Assembly (NCBI GenBank): GCA_023666975.1
Contig: JAMPAW010000013.1
Coordinates: forward strand, 1 to 47,327
Source of the DNA: Clostridium sp.
Lineage (GTDB): Bacteria; Bacillota_A; Clostridia; Lachnospirales; Lachnospiraceae
DNA: 47,327 nt
Direction of reading: 5' to 3'
A program made the position numbers and the translations under genes. Each line of letters starts with the position of its first letter. The first letter of the stretch is position 1. The notes under the pieces were generated by a model, which ran no database searches, was not told the DNA's origin, and saw only the letters and a list, made by a program, of their open reading frames with translations. This document shows, piece by piece, positions 30,179-39,114 of the stretch.

Positions 30179-32401
30179 ATGGGTTGGAAAAAGCATATGC
30201 TGTTCTTCCTGGCAGCATGCGCCGTGCTTGGCATGGCAGGCTGCGGGGAGAGTTTTGGCGACGGGGAGTCGCAGGGCAAAAACAGTCACATGGAGTTTGC
30301 CAAAGAACGTCTGTATCAGGAGCAGATCATGAAACTTGATGGAAGAGAAGTGGTAAACTATACGGCGGGCGGCGGCTGCCTCTATGTGGTCACGGATGAG
30401 ATCGGGGAAGACGGCAGAATGAGCGGAAAACAGCATTTGTATTCCGTTAATCCGGACGGAACCGACCGCAGGGAAATCAGCCTGGAGAATCTTCCCGGCA
30501 ATTATACCGAGGAGATTGTATATGGCGCAGACGGTAATCTGGTTCTGCGGCGGGAGCAGCTTGATGAGGATTGGCGGAGCGAAGAACAATGGCTTGTACG
30601 CATCGACACGGCTGGAAATTTGCTCGCGCAGCAGGATATTACAGACAGCCTGCATGAAAGCTATGCCATGTATAATATGACGGCGGACAAAGAGGGCAGG
30701 GTGTATTTTTGTTATATGGAGTACCTGTATCTGTTTCATGCGGATTTAACGTTTGCCAGGGAAGTGAAGCCGAATTTTACCATGGACAGTGTCGGATACA
30801 CGAAGGATGGAACGGTGATTTGTGCGGGGGCGGACTCTGCGGAAAAGTTTGTATGTACATTGGATTTTGAGACGGGGGAATTTGGAAAGCGGTACCGGAC
30901 AGGAACCGACGAGGTTCAGATTTCTGCCGGCTGTCCGGAAACAGCTGCCTATGACTTTTATTTTACAAACAGCTATGGCGGTTACGGATATGATCTGGAA
31001 CAGGAAAAATCCACATATCTGTTTGACTATCAGATGTCCGCTTTGTACCAAGGGGATTTTGTCAAATTGCAGGCTTTGGGAGACGGGCAGTTTGCCGCAA
31101 TTGAGAGTGCGGGAGACTGGCAGCTTGCCGTTTTGTCGCAGGGGGATATGGCAGAATGGGAAAATAAAACCGTCCTCACGTATGGTCTGGCAAGCTCCAT
31201 GGCAAGAGAGCATGTAGAACAGATGGTTACGGAATTTAACCGGAAAAATGATACATGCCGGATTGAGATTAAGGATTATTCGGAGGAGGAAGATCCGCAG
31301 ACAGCGTTTAATCTGGATATCATATCCGGGAATATACCGGATATTATTGCGCTCGATGATTTGCCGGCAGACCAGTATATTGCAAAAGGGCTGCTGGAGG
31401 ATTTGACGCCTTATTACGAAAAGGATACCGATGTCAGCACGGAGGATTTGCTTGATTCCGTAGTGGAGGCAACGAAGGTAGATGGCAAAATTTATTATGT
31501 AACGCCGAGCTTTATGGTATACAGCATGCTTGCCAGGAAGTCCGATGTCGGGGAGCGGGACGGAATTACCTTTGGCGAGATAAAAGACATTCTGGCTCAG
31601 AAAGAGGAAAAAGTCCAGCCGTTTCATGCGGGCGGCGAAAAGGTAAATATGCTTTTTGCCTTTTTGAGTACTGGCTATTCGGATTTTATTGACTGGGAGA
31701 CGGGGACATGCCGCTTTGACAGCCAGGATTTTAAGGATATTTTGGAGATATGCAACCGTGACAGTTCCCTTACGGAATACGAGTACAGCGATGGATGGGG
31801 ACTGCCTGCGCTTTTGCGGCAGGGTATCGTGCTGTTTTCCGGTACATCCGTTAATCTGGAGGAGCTTCAGCTTTACCGCGGCCTGTATCAGGACGAGATT
31901 GCCGTGGTGGGGTATCCCTGTGAGACACGGGACGGCTCCTATTTTGAATGCTCCACCCGTATGGGCATCAGTGCCGATTCGGAAAATAAGGAGGCTGCAT
32001 GGGAGTTTTTGAAGGAATTTCAGAAAAAGGAATTTCAGGAAAGCATCGATATGGTGCGGGGAGAATATCTGCCAGTCCGCAAAGATGCGTTTGAATTATA
32101 TATCCAGACTTGCACGGCGAGCGAAGACTTTACCGATGAAACGGGAAGGTCGTGGGCGGCAGCATGGTCCGCGCGCGGTATTGATGGTGTGGAGGTGGAG
32201 ATTGGCCCTGCCCCGGAGGAGGATGTGGAGCTGTTTCGGAACCTGATTGCCGGCACACATAGGACAGTCGAGCGGAATCCGGCGGTTGATGAGATTATTG
32301 AGGATGCGGTTAAAGCCTATTTTGCAGGGTTTCAGTCATTGGATAAGACAGCCGGGGAAATCCAGACCAGAGTGACGACTTATGTAAATGAAAGCCGGTA
32401 A
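30179..32401 (+). CDS. Extracellular solute-binding lipoprotein with N-terminal beta-propeller-like region
   Basis: 740 residues. A lipoprotein signal peptide ends in the lipobox LGMAGC, with the acylated Cys at 22. Residues ~40-330 are beta-rich with repeated VNPDGTD / LVRIDTAGN / TKDGTV motifs, suggesting a propeller-like fold. Residues ~340-740 look like a family 1 ABC solute-binding protein: VEQMVTEFNRKNDTCRIEI, GNIPDIIALDDLPADQYIAKGLLEDL, WEFLKEFQKKEFQ and YLPVRKD. This fusion is known in Lachnospiraceae and may bind sugars or oligosaccharides. No ABC permease genes for it are nearby, so its transporter partner is elsewhere. It starts 12 bp after the hydrogenase-like gene. Confidence 0.8.
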   Translation: MGWKKHMLFFLAACAVLGMAGCGESFGDGESQGKNSHMEFAKERLYQEQIMKLDGREVVNYTAGGGCLYVVTDEIGEDGRMSGKQHLYSVNPDGTDRREISLENLPGNYTEEIVYGADGNLVLRREQLDEDWRSEEQWLVRIDTAGNLLAQQDITDSLHESYAMYNMTADKEGRVYFCYMEYLYLFHADLTFAREVKPNFTMDSVGYTKDGTVICAGADSAEKFVCTLDFETGEFGKRYRTGTDEVQISAGCPETAAYDFYFTNSYGGYGYDLEQEKSTYLFDYQMSALYQGDFVKLQALGDGQFAAIESAGDWQLAVLSQGDMAEWENKTVLTYGLASSMAREHVEQMVTEFNRKNDTCRIEIKDYSEEEDPQTAFNLDIISGNIPDIIALDDLPADQYIAKGLLEDLTPYYEKDTDVSTEDLLDSVVEATKVDGKIYYVTPSFMVYSMLARKSDVGERDGITFGEIKDILAQKEEKVQPFHAGGEKVNMLFAFLSTGYSDFIDWETGTCRFDSQDFKDILEICNRDSSLTEYEYSDGWGLPALLRQGIVLFSGTSVNLEELQLYRGLYQDEIAVVGYPCETRDGSYFECSTRMGISADSENKEAAWEFLKEFQKKEFQESIDMVRGEYLPVRKDAFELYIQTCTASEDFTDETGRSWAAAWSARGIDGVEVEIGPAPEEDVELFRNLIAGTHRTVERNPAVDEIIEDAVKAYFAGFQSLDKTAGEIQTRVTTYVNESR

Positions 32402-32449
32402 CCATATCGGTTTATGCTTACTAAAAGTTAGAGAAAAGAGGGAGTAAAC

Positions 32450-32602
32450 ATGTTGAATTGGCTAATTGGAATGGTAAATACGGGAGATACATCAAAGCCA
32501 TGGCTGATTGCAGTTTGTATGATTGTATCCATTGTTGTTGTTGTGGCACTCTTTATTATCGGTCAAAGGGACAGGAATGATGATGAAGATGTGGAGGAAT
32601 AG
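32450..32602 (+). CDS. 50-residue single-pass membrane protein
   Basis: A small frame with a good GAGGGAG site 5 bp upstream of the ATG. It reads MLNWLIGMVNTGDTSKPWLI, then a strongly hydrophobic helix (VCMIVSIVVVVALFIIG), a short basic QRDR and an acidic tail DDEDVEE. The stop is 8 bp before the AEC transporter start. The TGD-x-S before a helix and charged tail is reminiscent of a sortase-type anchor, but an LPXTG-like motif is lacking, so it is probably just a small membrane protein. It may be translationally coupled to the transporter. Function unknown. Confidence 0.65.
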   Translation: MLNWLIGMVNTGDTSKPWLIAVCMIVSIVVVVALFIIGQRDRNDDEDVEE

Positions 32603-32610
32603 GATAGGAA

Positions 32611-33558
32611 ATGAGTAATTTTATATACAGCCTCAATGCGACTATGCCTGTTTTTTTGGTGATGATTCTCGGCTGGTGGCTGAAAAAAATCGGTTTTTTA
32701 ACAGATGAATTTGTCTCTGTGGCAGATAAGCTGGTATTTAAGGTGGCGCTGCCGGTAATGGTGTTTAAAGATATTGCAGCGGCAGATTTGTCCGATGATT
32801 TCAATCTCCGGTTTGTTTTGTTCTGCTTTTTTGGCACCTGCGTATTCTTCGGAGCAGTCTGGCTGCTGGCGGAGCTTTTTATCAAAGATAAACGGATGAT
32901 TGGAAGCTTTGTACAGGGAAGCTTCCGGGGAAGTGCGGCAATTCTCGGCATTGCCTTTGCGCAGAATATATATGGCAGCAGCGGTCTTGTGCCGATGATG
33001 ATTGTAGCCTCTATTCCGCTGTTCAATATTTTTTCCGTCATCGTACTGATACGGAGTGCAAATGCAGGGGAAACCGATAAAGCGGCAGTGGTGAAAAAAA
33101 CATTAAAAGGCATTGTGACGAATCCGATTATTATCGGAATTTTTGCCGGGATTCCCTTTGCTTTATTAAAAGTCAACTTTCCGGTTATTCTGGAAAAGAG
33201 CATTCAGAGTGTGGCAAGCCTGTCGACCCCGCTTGCTTTAATTGCGATTGGAGCAGGGTTTGTGGCGGATTCGGCGGTTGATAAGTGGAAGCCTGTGTTT
33301 GTGGCTTCGATGATAAAACTGGTTATCATTCCCGGAATTTTTCTTCCGGTTGCCGCATGGATGGGATTCCGCAATGAGGAGATGGTGGCACTTTTGATTC
33401 TGACCGGTGCCCCGACTACGGTAAGTTCCTATATCATGGCGAAGAATATGGGTAATGACAGTGCATTGGCATCGGGAATTGTAGTGGTTACTACGCTGTT
33501 GTCATCGGTAACATTGACGGTGATTATTTTTATCCTGAAAAGTCTGGCATACATATAG
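32611..33558 (+). CDS. AEC-family transporter
   Basis: 315 residues with eight to ten hydrophobic segments. Features of the auxin efflux carrier / malate permease family are seen: PVFLVMILGWWLKKIGFL near the start, a central break, SLSTPLALIAIGAGF in the second half, and GAPTTVSSYIMAKNMG near the end. Bacterial members move small organic acids such as malate, but the substrate is not known here. It is followed by isocitrate dehydrogenase with its own promoter, a loose metabolic link only. Confidence 0.9.
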   Translation: MSNFIYSLNATMPVFLVMILGWWLKKIGFLTDEFVSVADKLVFKVALPVMVFKDIAAADLSDDFNLRFVLFCFFGTCVFFGAVWLLAELFIKDKRMIGSFVQGSFRGSAAILGIAFAQNIYGSSGLVPMMIVASIPLFNIFSVIVLIRSANAGETDKAAVVKKTLKGIVTNPIIIGIFAGIPFALLKVNFPVILEKSIQSVASLSTPLALIAIGAGFVADSAVDKWKPVFVASMIKLVIIPGIFLPVAAWMGFRNEEMVALLILTGAPTTVSSYIMAKNMGNDSALASGIVVVTTLLSSVTLTVIIFILKSLAYI

Positions 33559-33593
33559 AATCCTAAGAAAATACAAAAAATCAAAATGTTAAG

Positions 33594-33622
33594 TTGCCAG
33601 AAACGGTATTTTCTGTTATTCT
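33594..33622 (+). promoter_or_regulatory. Promoter upstream of icd
   Basis: TTGCCA (33594-33599), 17-bp spacer, TATTCT (33617-33622), about 100 bp before the start. Confidence 0.5.
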
Positions 33623-33729
33623 ATAAAGGAAATAGAAAAGAACATTTTGGACAAAGGAGTCATATGTGAATACTTATGGCTTATTTTTCTGAAAAGGGAT
33701 AATCAGGATAGTACGAGGAGGACATGATG

Positions 33730-34938
33730 ATGGACAAAATCAAAATGACAACACCGTTAGTGGAGATGGACGGAGATGAAATGACAAGAATTCTCTGGAA
33801 GATGATTAAGGAAGAGCTTTTATTTCCATTTATTGATTTAAAGACAGAGTATTATGATCTGGGTCTGGAATACCGAAATGAGACCAATGATCAGGTGACC
33901 ATTGATTCCGCAGAGGCAACAAAGAAATATGGTGTAGCGGTGAAATGTGCGACAATCACGCCCAATGCTGCCCGTATGACGGAGTATAATTTAAAGGAAA
34001 TGTGGAAATCACCGAATGGAACGATTCGTGCGGCCTTGGACGGTACAGTGTTCCGTGCACCGATTGTCGTAAAGGGAATTGAACCCTGTGTAAAGAACTG
34101 GGTTAAGCCGATTACGCTGGCAAGACATGCCTATGGTGACGTATATAAGAATACGGAAATCCGTGTTCCCGGCGCCGGCAGGGCAGAGCTGGTATTTACA
34201 GCAGAGGATGGGACGGAGATTCGGGAAACGATTCATGAGTTTAAGGGTTCCGGTGTGATTCAGGGTATGCACAATTTAGATGAATCCATTGAAAGCTTTG
34301 CAAGGGCATGTTTTAACTACGCATTGGATACAAAGCAGTCTGTCTGGTTTGCAACCAAGGATACAATTTCCAAGAAGTACGACCATAGATTCAAGGATAT
34401 TTTTCAGGAGATTTACAATGCAGAATATGACGAGAAATTTAAAGCGGCTGGGATTGAATATTTTTATACGCTGATTGATGATGCGGTTGCCCGCGTAATG
34501 AAGGCGGAAGGCGGATTTATCTGGGCCTGCAAGAATTATGACGGAGATGTGATGTCCGATATGGTTTCCTCTGCGTTCGGTTCTCTGGCCATGATGACCT
34601 CTGTACTGGTTTCGCCTTCCGGAGTATATGAATATGAGGCGGCACACGGTACGGTTCAGCGGCACTACTACAAGCATTTGGCAGGGGAGGAAACCTCGAC
34701 CAATTCTGTGGCAACGATTTTCGCCTGGACAGGAGCGTTAAGAAAACGTGGTGAGCTTGACAATATTCCGGAGTTGATGGCCTTTGCAGATAAATTGGAG
34801 TCCGCTACGCTTGGCACGATTGAGGCAGGAAAAATGACAAAGGACCTGGCACTGATTACGACGATAGAGAATCCTACTGTGCTCAATTCCGAGAATTTCA
34901 TCAAAGAAATCCGCACGACATTGGAGCAAAGTCTTTAG
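33730..34938 (+). CDS. icd: NADP-dependent isocitrate dehydrogenase
   Basis: 402 residues. Three ATG codons stand in a row (33724, 33727, 33730); AGGAGG at 33716-33721 is best spaced for the third. The enzyme oxidises isocitrate to 2-oxoglutarate with NADP. The sequence is of the eukaryote-like subfamily: [53 protein letters not shown], the Asp-rich metal site [10 protein letters not shown] and the cofactor segment [11 protein letters not shown]. No other TCA gene is adjacent. A terminator follows at 34996. Confidence 0.96.
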   Translation: MDKIKMTTPLVEMDGDEMTRILWKMIKEELLFPFIDLKTEYYDLGLEYRNETNDQVTIDSAEATKKYGVAVKCATITPNAARMTEYNLKEMWKSPNGTIRAALDGTVFRAPIVVKGIEPCVKNWVKPITLARHAYGDVYKNTEIRVPGAGRAELVFTAEDGTEIRETIHEFKGSGVIQGMHNLDESIESFARACFNYALDTKQSVWFATKDTISKKYDHRFKDIFQEIYNAEYDEKFKAAGIEYFYTLIDDAVARVMKAEGGFIWACKNYDGDVMSDMVSSAFGSLAMMTSVLVSPSGVYEYEAAHGTVQRHYYKHLAGEETSTNSVATIFAWTGALRKRGELDNIPELMAFADKLESATLGTIEAGKMTKDLALITTIENPTVLNSENFIKEIRTTLEQSL

Positions 34939-34995
34939 TACAGTGAAAATTAAGTTTTGGATAGTTTGACGTAGCAATATTATTTTGAATGATTG

Positions 34996-35027
34996 AAAAC
35001 CACGGGGTATCTGCCCTGTGGTTTTTT
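34996..35027 (+). terminator. Rho-independent terminator of icd
   Basis: AAAACCACGGGG pairs with CCCTGTGGTTTT around a short loop and runs into TTTTTT (35022-35027). Confidence 0.85.
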
Positions 35028-35045
35028 GGAAGAGAGTGGTATTTC

Positions 35046-35101
35046 GATACAAAAATGATACAAACAAGATGTATTTTTACAGAGATGATTGCGAGTATAA
35101 T
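35046..35101 (+). promoter_or_regulatory. Phased GATAC boxes and -10 box upstream of the response regulator
   Basis: GATACAAAAAT at 35046 and GATACAAACAA at 35057 are exactly 11 bp apart, with a third GAT at 35068. A perfect TATAAT follows at 35096-35101, with no proper -35 box. This is the layout of a promoter activated by an OmpR-family regulator, probably the gene's own product. Confidence 0.6.
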
Positions 35102-35121
35102 ATAAGGGAAGGGAAAGTGTT

Positions 35122-35775
35122 ATGGTAAAGATTTTGATTGTAGAAGATGAAGAGCCGATTTCTGATTTGATAAGAATGAACCTTGTAAAAACAGGTCATC
35201 ACTGTAAATGTGCTTTTGACGGCAACACGGCCGCAGATATTTTAAGCCAGGAGCGTTTTGATTTGATTTTGTTAGATATTATGCTTCCGGGAATTAACGG
35301 TTATGAACTGCTGGATTATATTAAGACACTTGATATGCCCGTGATTTTTATTACGGCTATGGGAGAGCTGGATGACCGGGTAAAGGGATTGCGGGCAGGT
35401 GCAGACGATTATATTACGAAGCCGTTTGAAATCGTTGAACTGCTGGCAAGGGTGGATACCGTGCTGCGCAGGTACCACAAAACCGATGACACGCTCAGTG
35501 TGTTAGATGTGAATATCGACATTCCGTCAAGAACCGTGATAAAAAACGGAAAACAGATTATGCTGACATGGAAGGAATTTGAACTGCTGCTTTTGTTTGT
35601 GAGGAATAAAAATATTGCCCTTTACCGGGAAACCATATATGAAAATGTGTGGGAGAGCAGTTATATGGGTGACAGCAGAACCGTAGATTTGCATGTGCAG
35701 CGTCTTAGAAGAAAGCTGGAGTGGGAAGATGTGATTAAGTCGGTTTACAAGGTGGGATACCGGCTTGAGGTATAG
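35122..35775 (+). CDS. OmpR-family response regulator (VanR-like)
   Basis: 217 residues. Receiver domain: acidic pocket VEDEE (7-11), phosphoacceptor Asp52 in LLLDIMLPG, Thr in FITA and Lys in DDYITKPF. The C-terminal winged-helix effector (about 125-217) includes LTWKEFELLLLFVRNKN and SRTVDLHVQRLRRKLEW... VYKVGYRLEV. It is followed 9 bp later by the histidine kinase. Together with the VanY-like gene downstream it resembles the VanRS regulatory pair, although no vanHAX-type genes are present. Phased boxes upstream suggest autoregulation. Confidence 0.93.
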   Translation: MVKILIVEDEEPISDLIRMNLVKTGHHCKCAFDGNTAADILSQERFDLILLDIMLPGINGYELLDYIKTLDMPVIFITAMGELDDRVKGLRAGADDYITKPFEIVELLARVDTVLRRYHKTDDTLSVLDVNIDIPSRTVIKNGKQIMLTWKEFELLLLFVRNKNIALYRETIYENVWESSYMGDSRTVDLHVQRLRRKLEWEDVIKSVYKVGYRLEV

Positions 35776-35784
35776 GAGCATGCC

Positions 35785-37239
35785 ATGAGATTATTTGGGA
35801 AGGTTTTTTTGAGTATATTTATCTTAATCATGTTATCCTTTGGCATATGCGGGACTTGGATGATTCACGCCGCATTTACTTCTGCATATAACCGTGAGGT
35901 GGAAATGCGCAATACAGAAAATGAAATGTATAGCATTACCTTTAAGAATACGGTGGAAGCACTGCCGGTTTCTTATCTGGAAAAGCATCCGGATGTGATT
36001 TGGGAGATAGCGCAGTCCGTTAGTGAGCGTATGGTGGGCAATGAGCTAAGGGTATGGGGAGAAGACGGAAACATGATTTATCCGAACGGGGAAGGGACTG
36101 ACTCCGGGCTGTTGGAATATGTAGAGGAAACAGTCAGTGGATATGAGATATATAAAGAACAGGATCGCTATATGCTGCGAAGCGCAAGTAAGGTAGAGAT
36201 TCAGTTTGTTGATTCGGGTTATTATATTGAAACGGTTTCCGATATTAGCAGTGTTTACGGGCAAAGAGCTTCGATGACAAGAGCTTATCGGATTATTATT
36301 GTGATTCTGCTGATTGGAACAGGACTGGTTTCCCTGCTGCTTTCTTATTTGCTGACCTTTCGGATTCAAAAGCTTTCTCATATTACAAAGCGCTTTGCAA
36401 AAGGGGATTATGGCATTCGGGCAGATGAGAGCGGGCGGGATGAAATCAGTATGCTGGCAAAGAATTTTAATTATATGGCAGATAGTCTGATGGAAAAAAT
36501 GGAAGAGCTTACGGTACACGCCAAAAATCAGGAGGCTTTTACCTCTGCATTTGCCCACGAGCTGAAAACACCGTTGACTGCGATTATCGGTTATGCCGAT
36601 ATGATTCGTTCGATGGAGCTTTCTACGCTGGAGAAGATAAAAGCAGCGGGATATGTGTATTCCCAGGGAAAGCGCTTAGAGGCACTTTCCTTGAGGTTAA
36701 TGGAGCTTTTTGTTCTTAGAAAGCAGGAGTTTGAATATCATTTTATTGATGCGGATTATTTGTTGGAGAGCGTTTTTGATTTGGCGGAGGTAGCCGTATT
36801 AGAAAAAGATATGAGGCTCAAACGGCAGGTGGAAAAAGGAAAGATATACGGGGAAAAGGATTTGCTGATATCTCTGTTTGCCAATCTTACCGACAATGCC
36901 AGAAAAGCATCGGAGGCTGGCGATACGATCTGGATTAAGGGAAGAAATGTCGAAGCGGGCTATGAGGTATCTATTGTTGATGAAGGAAAAGGAATGCCAA
37001 AGGAAGAGCTTACCCATATTACCCAGGCATTTTATATGATTGATAAGTCAAGGTCCCGAAAGGAAGGGGGAGCAGGGCTTGGCATGACACTCTGCTATGA
37101 AATTGTTAAGCTGCATCATGCGGAATGGAGAATTGAGAGTGAAGAAGGCAGAGGAACCACGGTAACGGTTGTGCTGCCTGCAGCGGAGGAACATGAGGAG
37201 GAAACGGAAGCAAATGAAGAAGAATGGGAAGATGAATAG
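35785..37239 (+). CDS. Sensor histidine kinase (VanS-like)
   Basis: 484 residues. Two transmembrane segments (about 7-30 and 170-192) flank an extracellular sensor region of about 140 residues. A HAMP domain follows (LTFRIQKLSHITKRFAKGDYGIRA), then HisKA with phosphoacceptor His258 in FAHELKTPLTAIIGYADM. The HATPase_c domain has the N box NLTDNARKAS, VDEGKGMPKEEL and GGAGLGMTLCYEIVKLH. The C-terminus is an acidic Glu-rich tail. It should phosphorylate the adjacent regulator in response to a cell-envelope signal. The end overlaps the next gene. Confidence 0.94.
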   Translation: MRLFGKVFLSIFILIMLSFGICGTWMIHAAFTSAYNREVEMRNTENEMYSITFKNTVEALPVSYLEKHPDVIWEIAQSVSERMVGNELRVWGEDGNMIYPNGEGTDSGLLEYVEETVSGYEIYKEQDRYMLRSASKVEIQFVDSGYYIETVSDISSVYGQRASMTRAYRIIIVILLIGTGLVSLLLSYLLTFRIQKLSHITKRFAKGDYGIRADESGRDEISMLAKNFNYMADSLMEKMEELTVHAKNQEAFTSAFAHELKTPLTAIIGYADMIRSMELSTLEKIKAAGYVYSQGKRLEALSLRLMELFVLRKQEFEYHFIDADYLLESVFDLAEVAVLEKDMRLKRQVEKGKIYGEKDLLISLFANLTDNARKASEAGDTIWIKGRNVEAGYEVSIVDEGKGMPKEELTHITQAFYMIDKSRSRKEGGAGLGMTLCYEIVKLHHAEWRIESEEGRGTTVTVVLPAAEEHEEETEANEEEWEDE

Positions 37240-38125
37240 TGCGGTGTGGATTATTGTGCTTGTAGCGTCGCTTTTTTTGCTGGTGGAATACATGCCGGAC
37301 GCAGTCGCTGCAGTTTTTGAGCGCAGAAGCCTGAATCAATATCAGACATCTAAGCGCATTGCTTCTGGTGATGAAGTTCGGTTTTCCCTGTCAACAGCAG
37401 AGAAAATGCAGGTGCTGAGTGCAGATGATTTGCGGATGTCGCAGTTGTTTTCCATTACGGACGAGCAGGAATTGAATGCGCAGGCACCAGATTTGCTGAA
37501 TAAAGTGAAGGGGGAGCTTAAGAAATGGAGAACGTCCGATTTAATTTTTGGAAAGAGTGAAATGATAGATGCATTGGATTTTCAGGGCGCTGAGTATTAT
37601 ACAATGTGCAATGCCGAAAATACCAATCTGACCGTGAATGCATGGTTTTTGCAGCTTATCGCCGATGGCAGTCCGGTTAACATGGTTATTGATGCAGAAA
37701 GTTATATGATCTATGGATTGTCTTTACCCAATACAGGAGTGAGTGATTACCTGGAAAGGCTTTGGGAAGAGTTTTATGCAGAGAACGAAGATACAGATGG
37801 GGGACAGGCAGAGAGAAAAGAGCCGGATTCTTATGGTCTGGAGCAGGACAGACTGCTGGAGTATTGGGCGGATCGATATGCGGAACAGCTTAGACGCTAC
37901 TATGCTGCAGATAATCTGGGTTCTTCTTATGTTTTAAGTGAGTTTAGTATTGTAGATTTTGCTATCTTTTATTATACGGCAGAAAACGAGGAGATAAAGG
38001 TTCCTTACTATGTTACCCTGCATGCAGATGTGGCGGACATCGGGGAAAATAACATGAAAATGAGTGTGTCGGTATCTCGTCTGATGGAACCCTTTTTTTC
38101 TGATGTATATACGTCGGGGAAATAG
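37193..38125 (+). CDS. Membrane-anchored protein of unknown function in the VanRSY-like cluster
   Basis: 310 residues. A basic start (RRKRKQMKKNGK) precedes one transmembrane helix (WIIVLVASLFLLVEYMP). The rest is extracellular, mixed alpha/beta, with EKMQVLSADDLRMSQLF, MVIDAESYMIYGLSLP and YVTLHADVADIG; no known domain. Two starts are possible: 37193 (GGAGGA very close) or 37214 (AGGAGG 12 bp upstream). Both overlap the kinase gene, so expression is coupled. It may be an accessory signalling or envelope protein for the two-component system; this rests on position alone. Confidence 0.7.
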   Translation: MRRKRKQMKKNGKMNSAVWIIVLVASLFLLVEYMPDAVAAVFERRSLNQYQTSKRIASGDEVRFSLSTAEKMQVLSADDLRMSQLFSITDEQELNAQAPDLLNKVKGELKKWRTSDLIFGKSEMIDALDFQGAEYYTMCNAENTNLTVNAWFLQLIADGSPVNMVIDAESYMIYGLSLPNTGVSDYLERLWEEFYAENEDTDGGQAERKEPDSYGLEQDRLLEYWADRYAEQLRRYYAADNLGSSYVLSEFSIVDFAIFYYTAENEEIKVPYYVTLHADVADIGENNMKMSVSVSRLMEPFFSDVYTSGK

Positions 38126-38139
38126 AAAGGCGGATAAAA

Positions 38140-38198
38140 GATACAAAAAAGATACTTCTTTTCATCGAAAATGATACAAAATAGATTTAACCTATTCT
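38140..38198 (+). promoter_or_regulatory. Phased GATAC boxes and promoter upstream of the VanY-like gene
   Basis: GATAC-like boxes begin at 38140, 38151, 38173 and (weaker, GATTT) 38184, so spacing is 11, 22 and 11 bp. TATTCT at 38193-38198 is a candidate -10 box with no proper -35. The same box in the same phase occurs upstream of the response regulator. Confidence 0.55.
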
Positions 38199-38228
38199 TG
38201 TACAGCGATGAAAGGAGGCAGACAGGCA

Positions 38229-39104
38229 TTGAAGCATAAACGGTATAGCCGAAGAAGAAGACGGCTGTGGAGAATGATTAGGTGGCTATGGGCTTGGTCC
38301 GTGGTGATTTCAGGTGTTTTTCTGCTGGGGTTTATCTCCTTTGCAGCGGTACAGGGAATCAGAGAGGTTTGTGAAGATTACATAAAGAAGGATTCCCGTC
38401 CGCAAATATCCGGGCAAAGCCTGCCGGCAGATGACGGCAGGAAGACTGAGGAGCAGACAGATGACGGCCGCAAGGCCGGGGAACAGGCAGATGTACGGGG
38501 GTCGGAAGACCGGGAAAACACTAATGAGGTGCCGGAGGAGGTGTCTGTGCGTTTAGTCAATAAGTCGCAGTATCTGCCGACTGATTATCAAGTGCCGCTG
38601 ACAACATTGAAAAACGGACAGCAGGTTGCGTCAGTTATTTATCCGGATTTGTGCAATATGCTGTCTGACGGGGAAAATGAGCAAAGCGGGCTGTCTTTTC
38701 TCGTTTGCAGTGGATATCGAAATGCCGAAGAGCAGCAAAGGCTGTTAGAGGATGAGATTGCAAAAAATGCAGCGGCAGGAATGGACGAAAAAGAGGCGAG
38801 GGCCGATGCGCTGCTGACCGTTGCTCCGGCGCATTACAGTGAACATGAAACGGGTCTGGCAGTGGATATTGTGGCGGTAAGCAACCAGAGAATGGACGAA
38901 ACGCAGGAGTATACGGCAGAAAATATCTGGCTTAGGGAAAACTGTTACCAGTATGGTTTTATCCTGCGGTATCCGCAGGATAAGGAGGAGATAACCGGCT
39001 TTTCTTACGAATCATGGCATTTTCGCTATGTCGGAAAAGAGGCAGCAAAAACGATTACGGAGCAGGGAATAACTTTGGAGGAATATTTGCAGCAGGAGCA
39101 ATAA
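38229..39104 (+). CDS. vanY: VanY-like D-alanyl-D-alanine carboxypeptidase (M15B)
   Basis: 291 residues from a TTG start at 38229. The AAAGGAGG site at 38211-38218 decides this: an in-frame ATG at 38208 would place the site inside the gene. A basic N-terminus (KRYSRRRRRLWRM) and a transmembrane helix (about 22-45) anchor it; a hydrophilic Asp/Glu/Lys linker with two DDGRK repeats follows. The peptidase domain has VCSGYRNAEEQQRLL, then SEHETGLAVDIVA and SYESWHFRYVG, which supply the zinc-binding His-Asp-His set. It trims the last D-Ala from peptidoglycan stem peptides outside the membrane. Likely controlled by the adjacent two-component system. Confidence 0.92.
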   Translation: MKHKRYSRRRRRLWRMIRWLWAWSVVISGVFLLGFISFAAVQGIREVCEDYIKKDSRPQISGQSLPADDGRKTEEQTDDGRKAGEQADVRGSEDRENTNEVPEEVSVRLVNKSQYLPTDYQVPLTTLKNGQQVASVIYPDLCNMLSDGENEQSGLSFLVCSGYRNAEEQQRLLEDEIAKNAAAGMDEKEARADALLTVAPAHYSEHETGLAVDIVAVSNQRMDETQEYTAENIWLRENCYQYGFILRYPQDKEEITGFSYESWHFRYVGKEAAKTITEQGITLEEYLQQEQ

Positions 39105-39114
39105 TGTACGATAG

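Noticed and set aside
29972..31627. Two long minus-strand frames (255 and 293 codons) opposite the hydrogenase-like and solute-binding genes
   Set aside because: They are antisense to two well-supported genes, lack SD sites and have unnatural His/Arg/Cys-rich composition.
35122..39104. Complete vancomycin resistance operon
   Set aside because: Only regulator, kinase and VanY-like genes are present; no ligase, dehydrogenase or VanX. Carboxypeptidase trimming alone is the safer reading.
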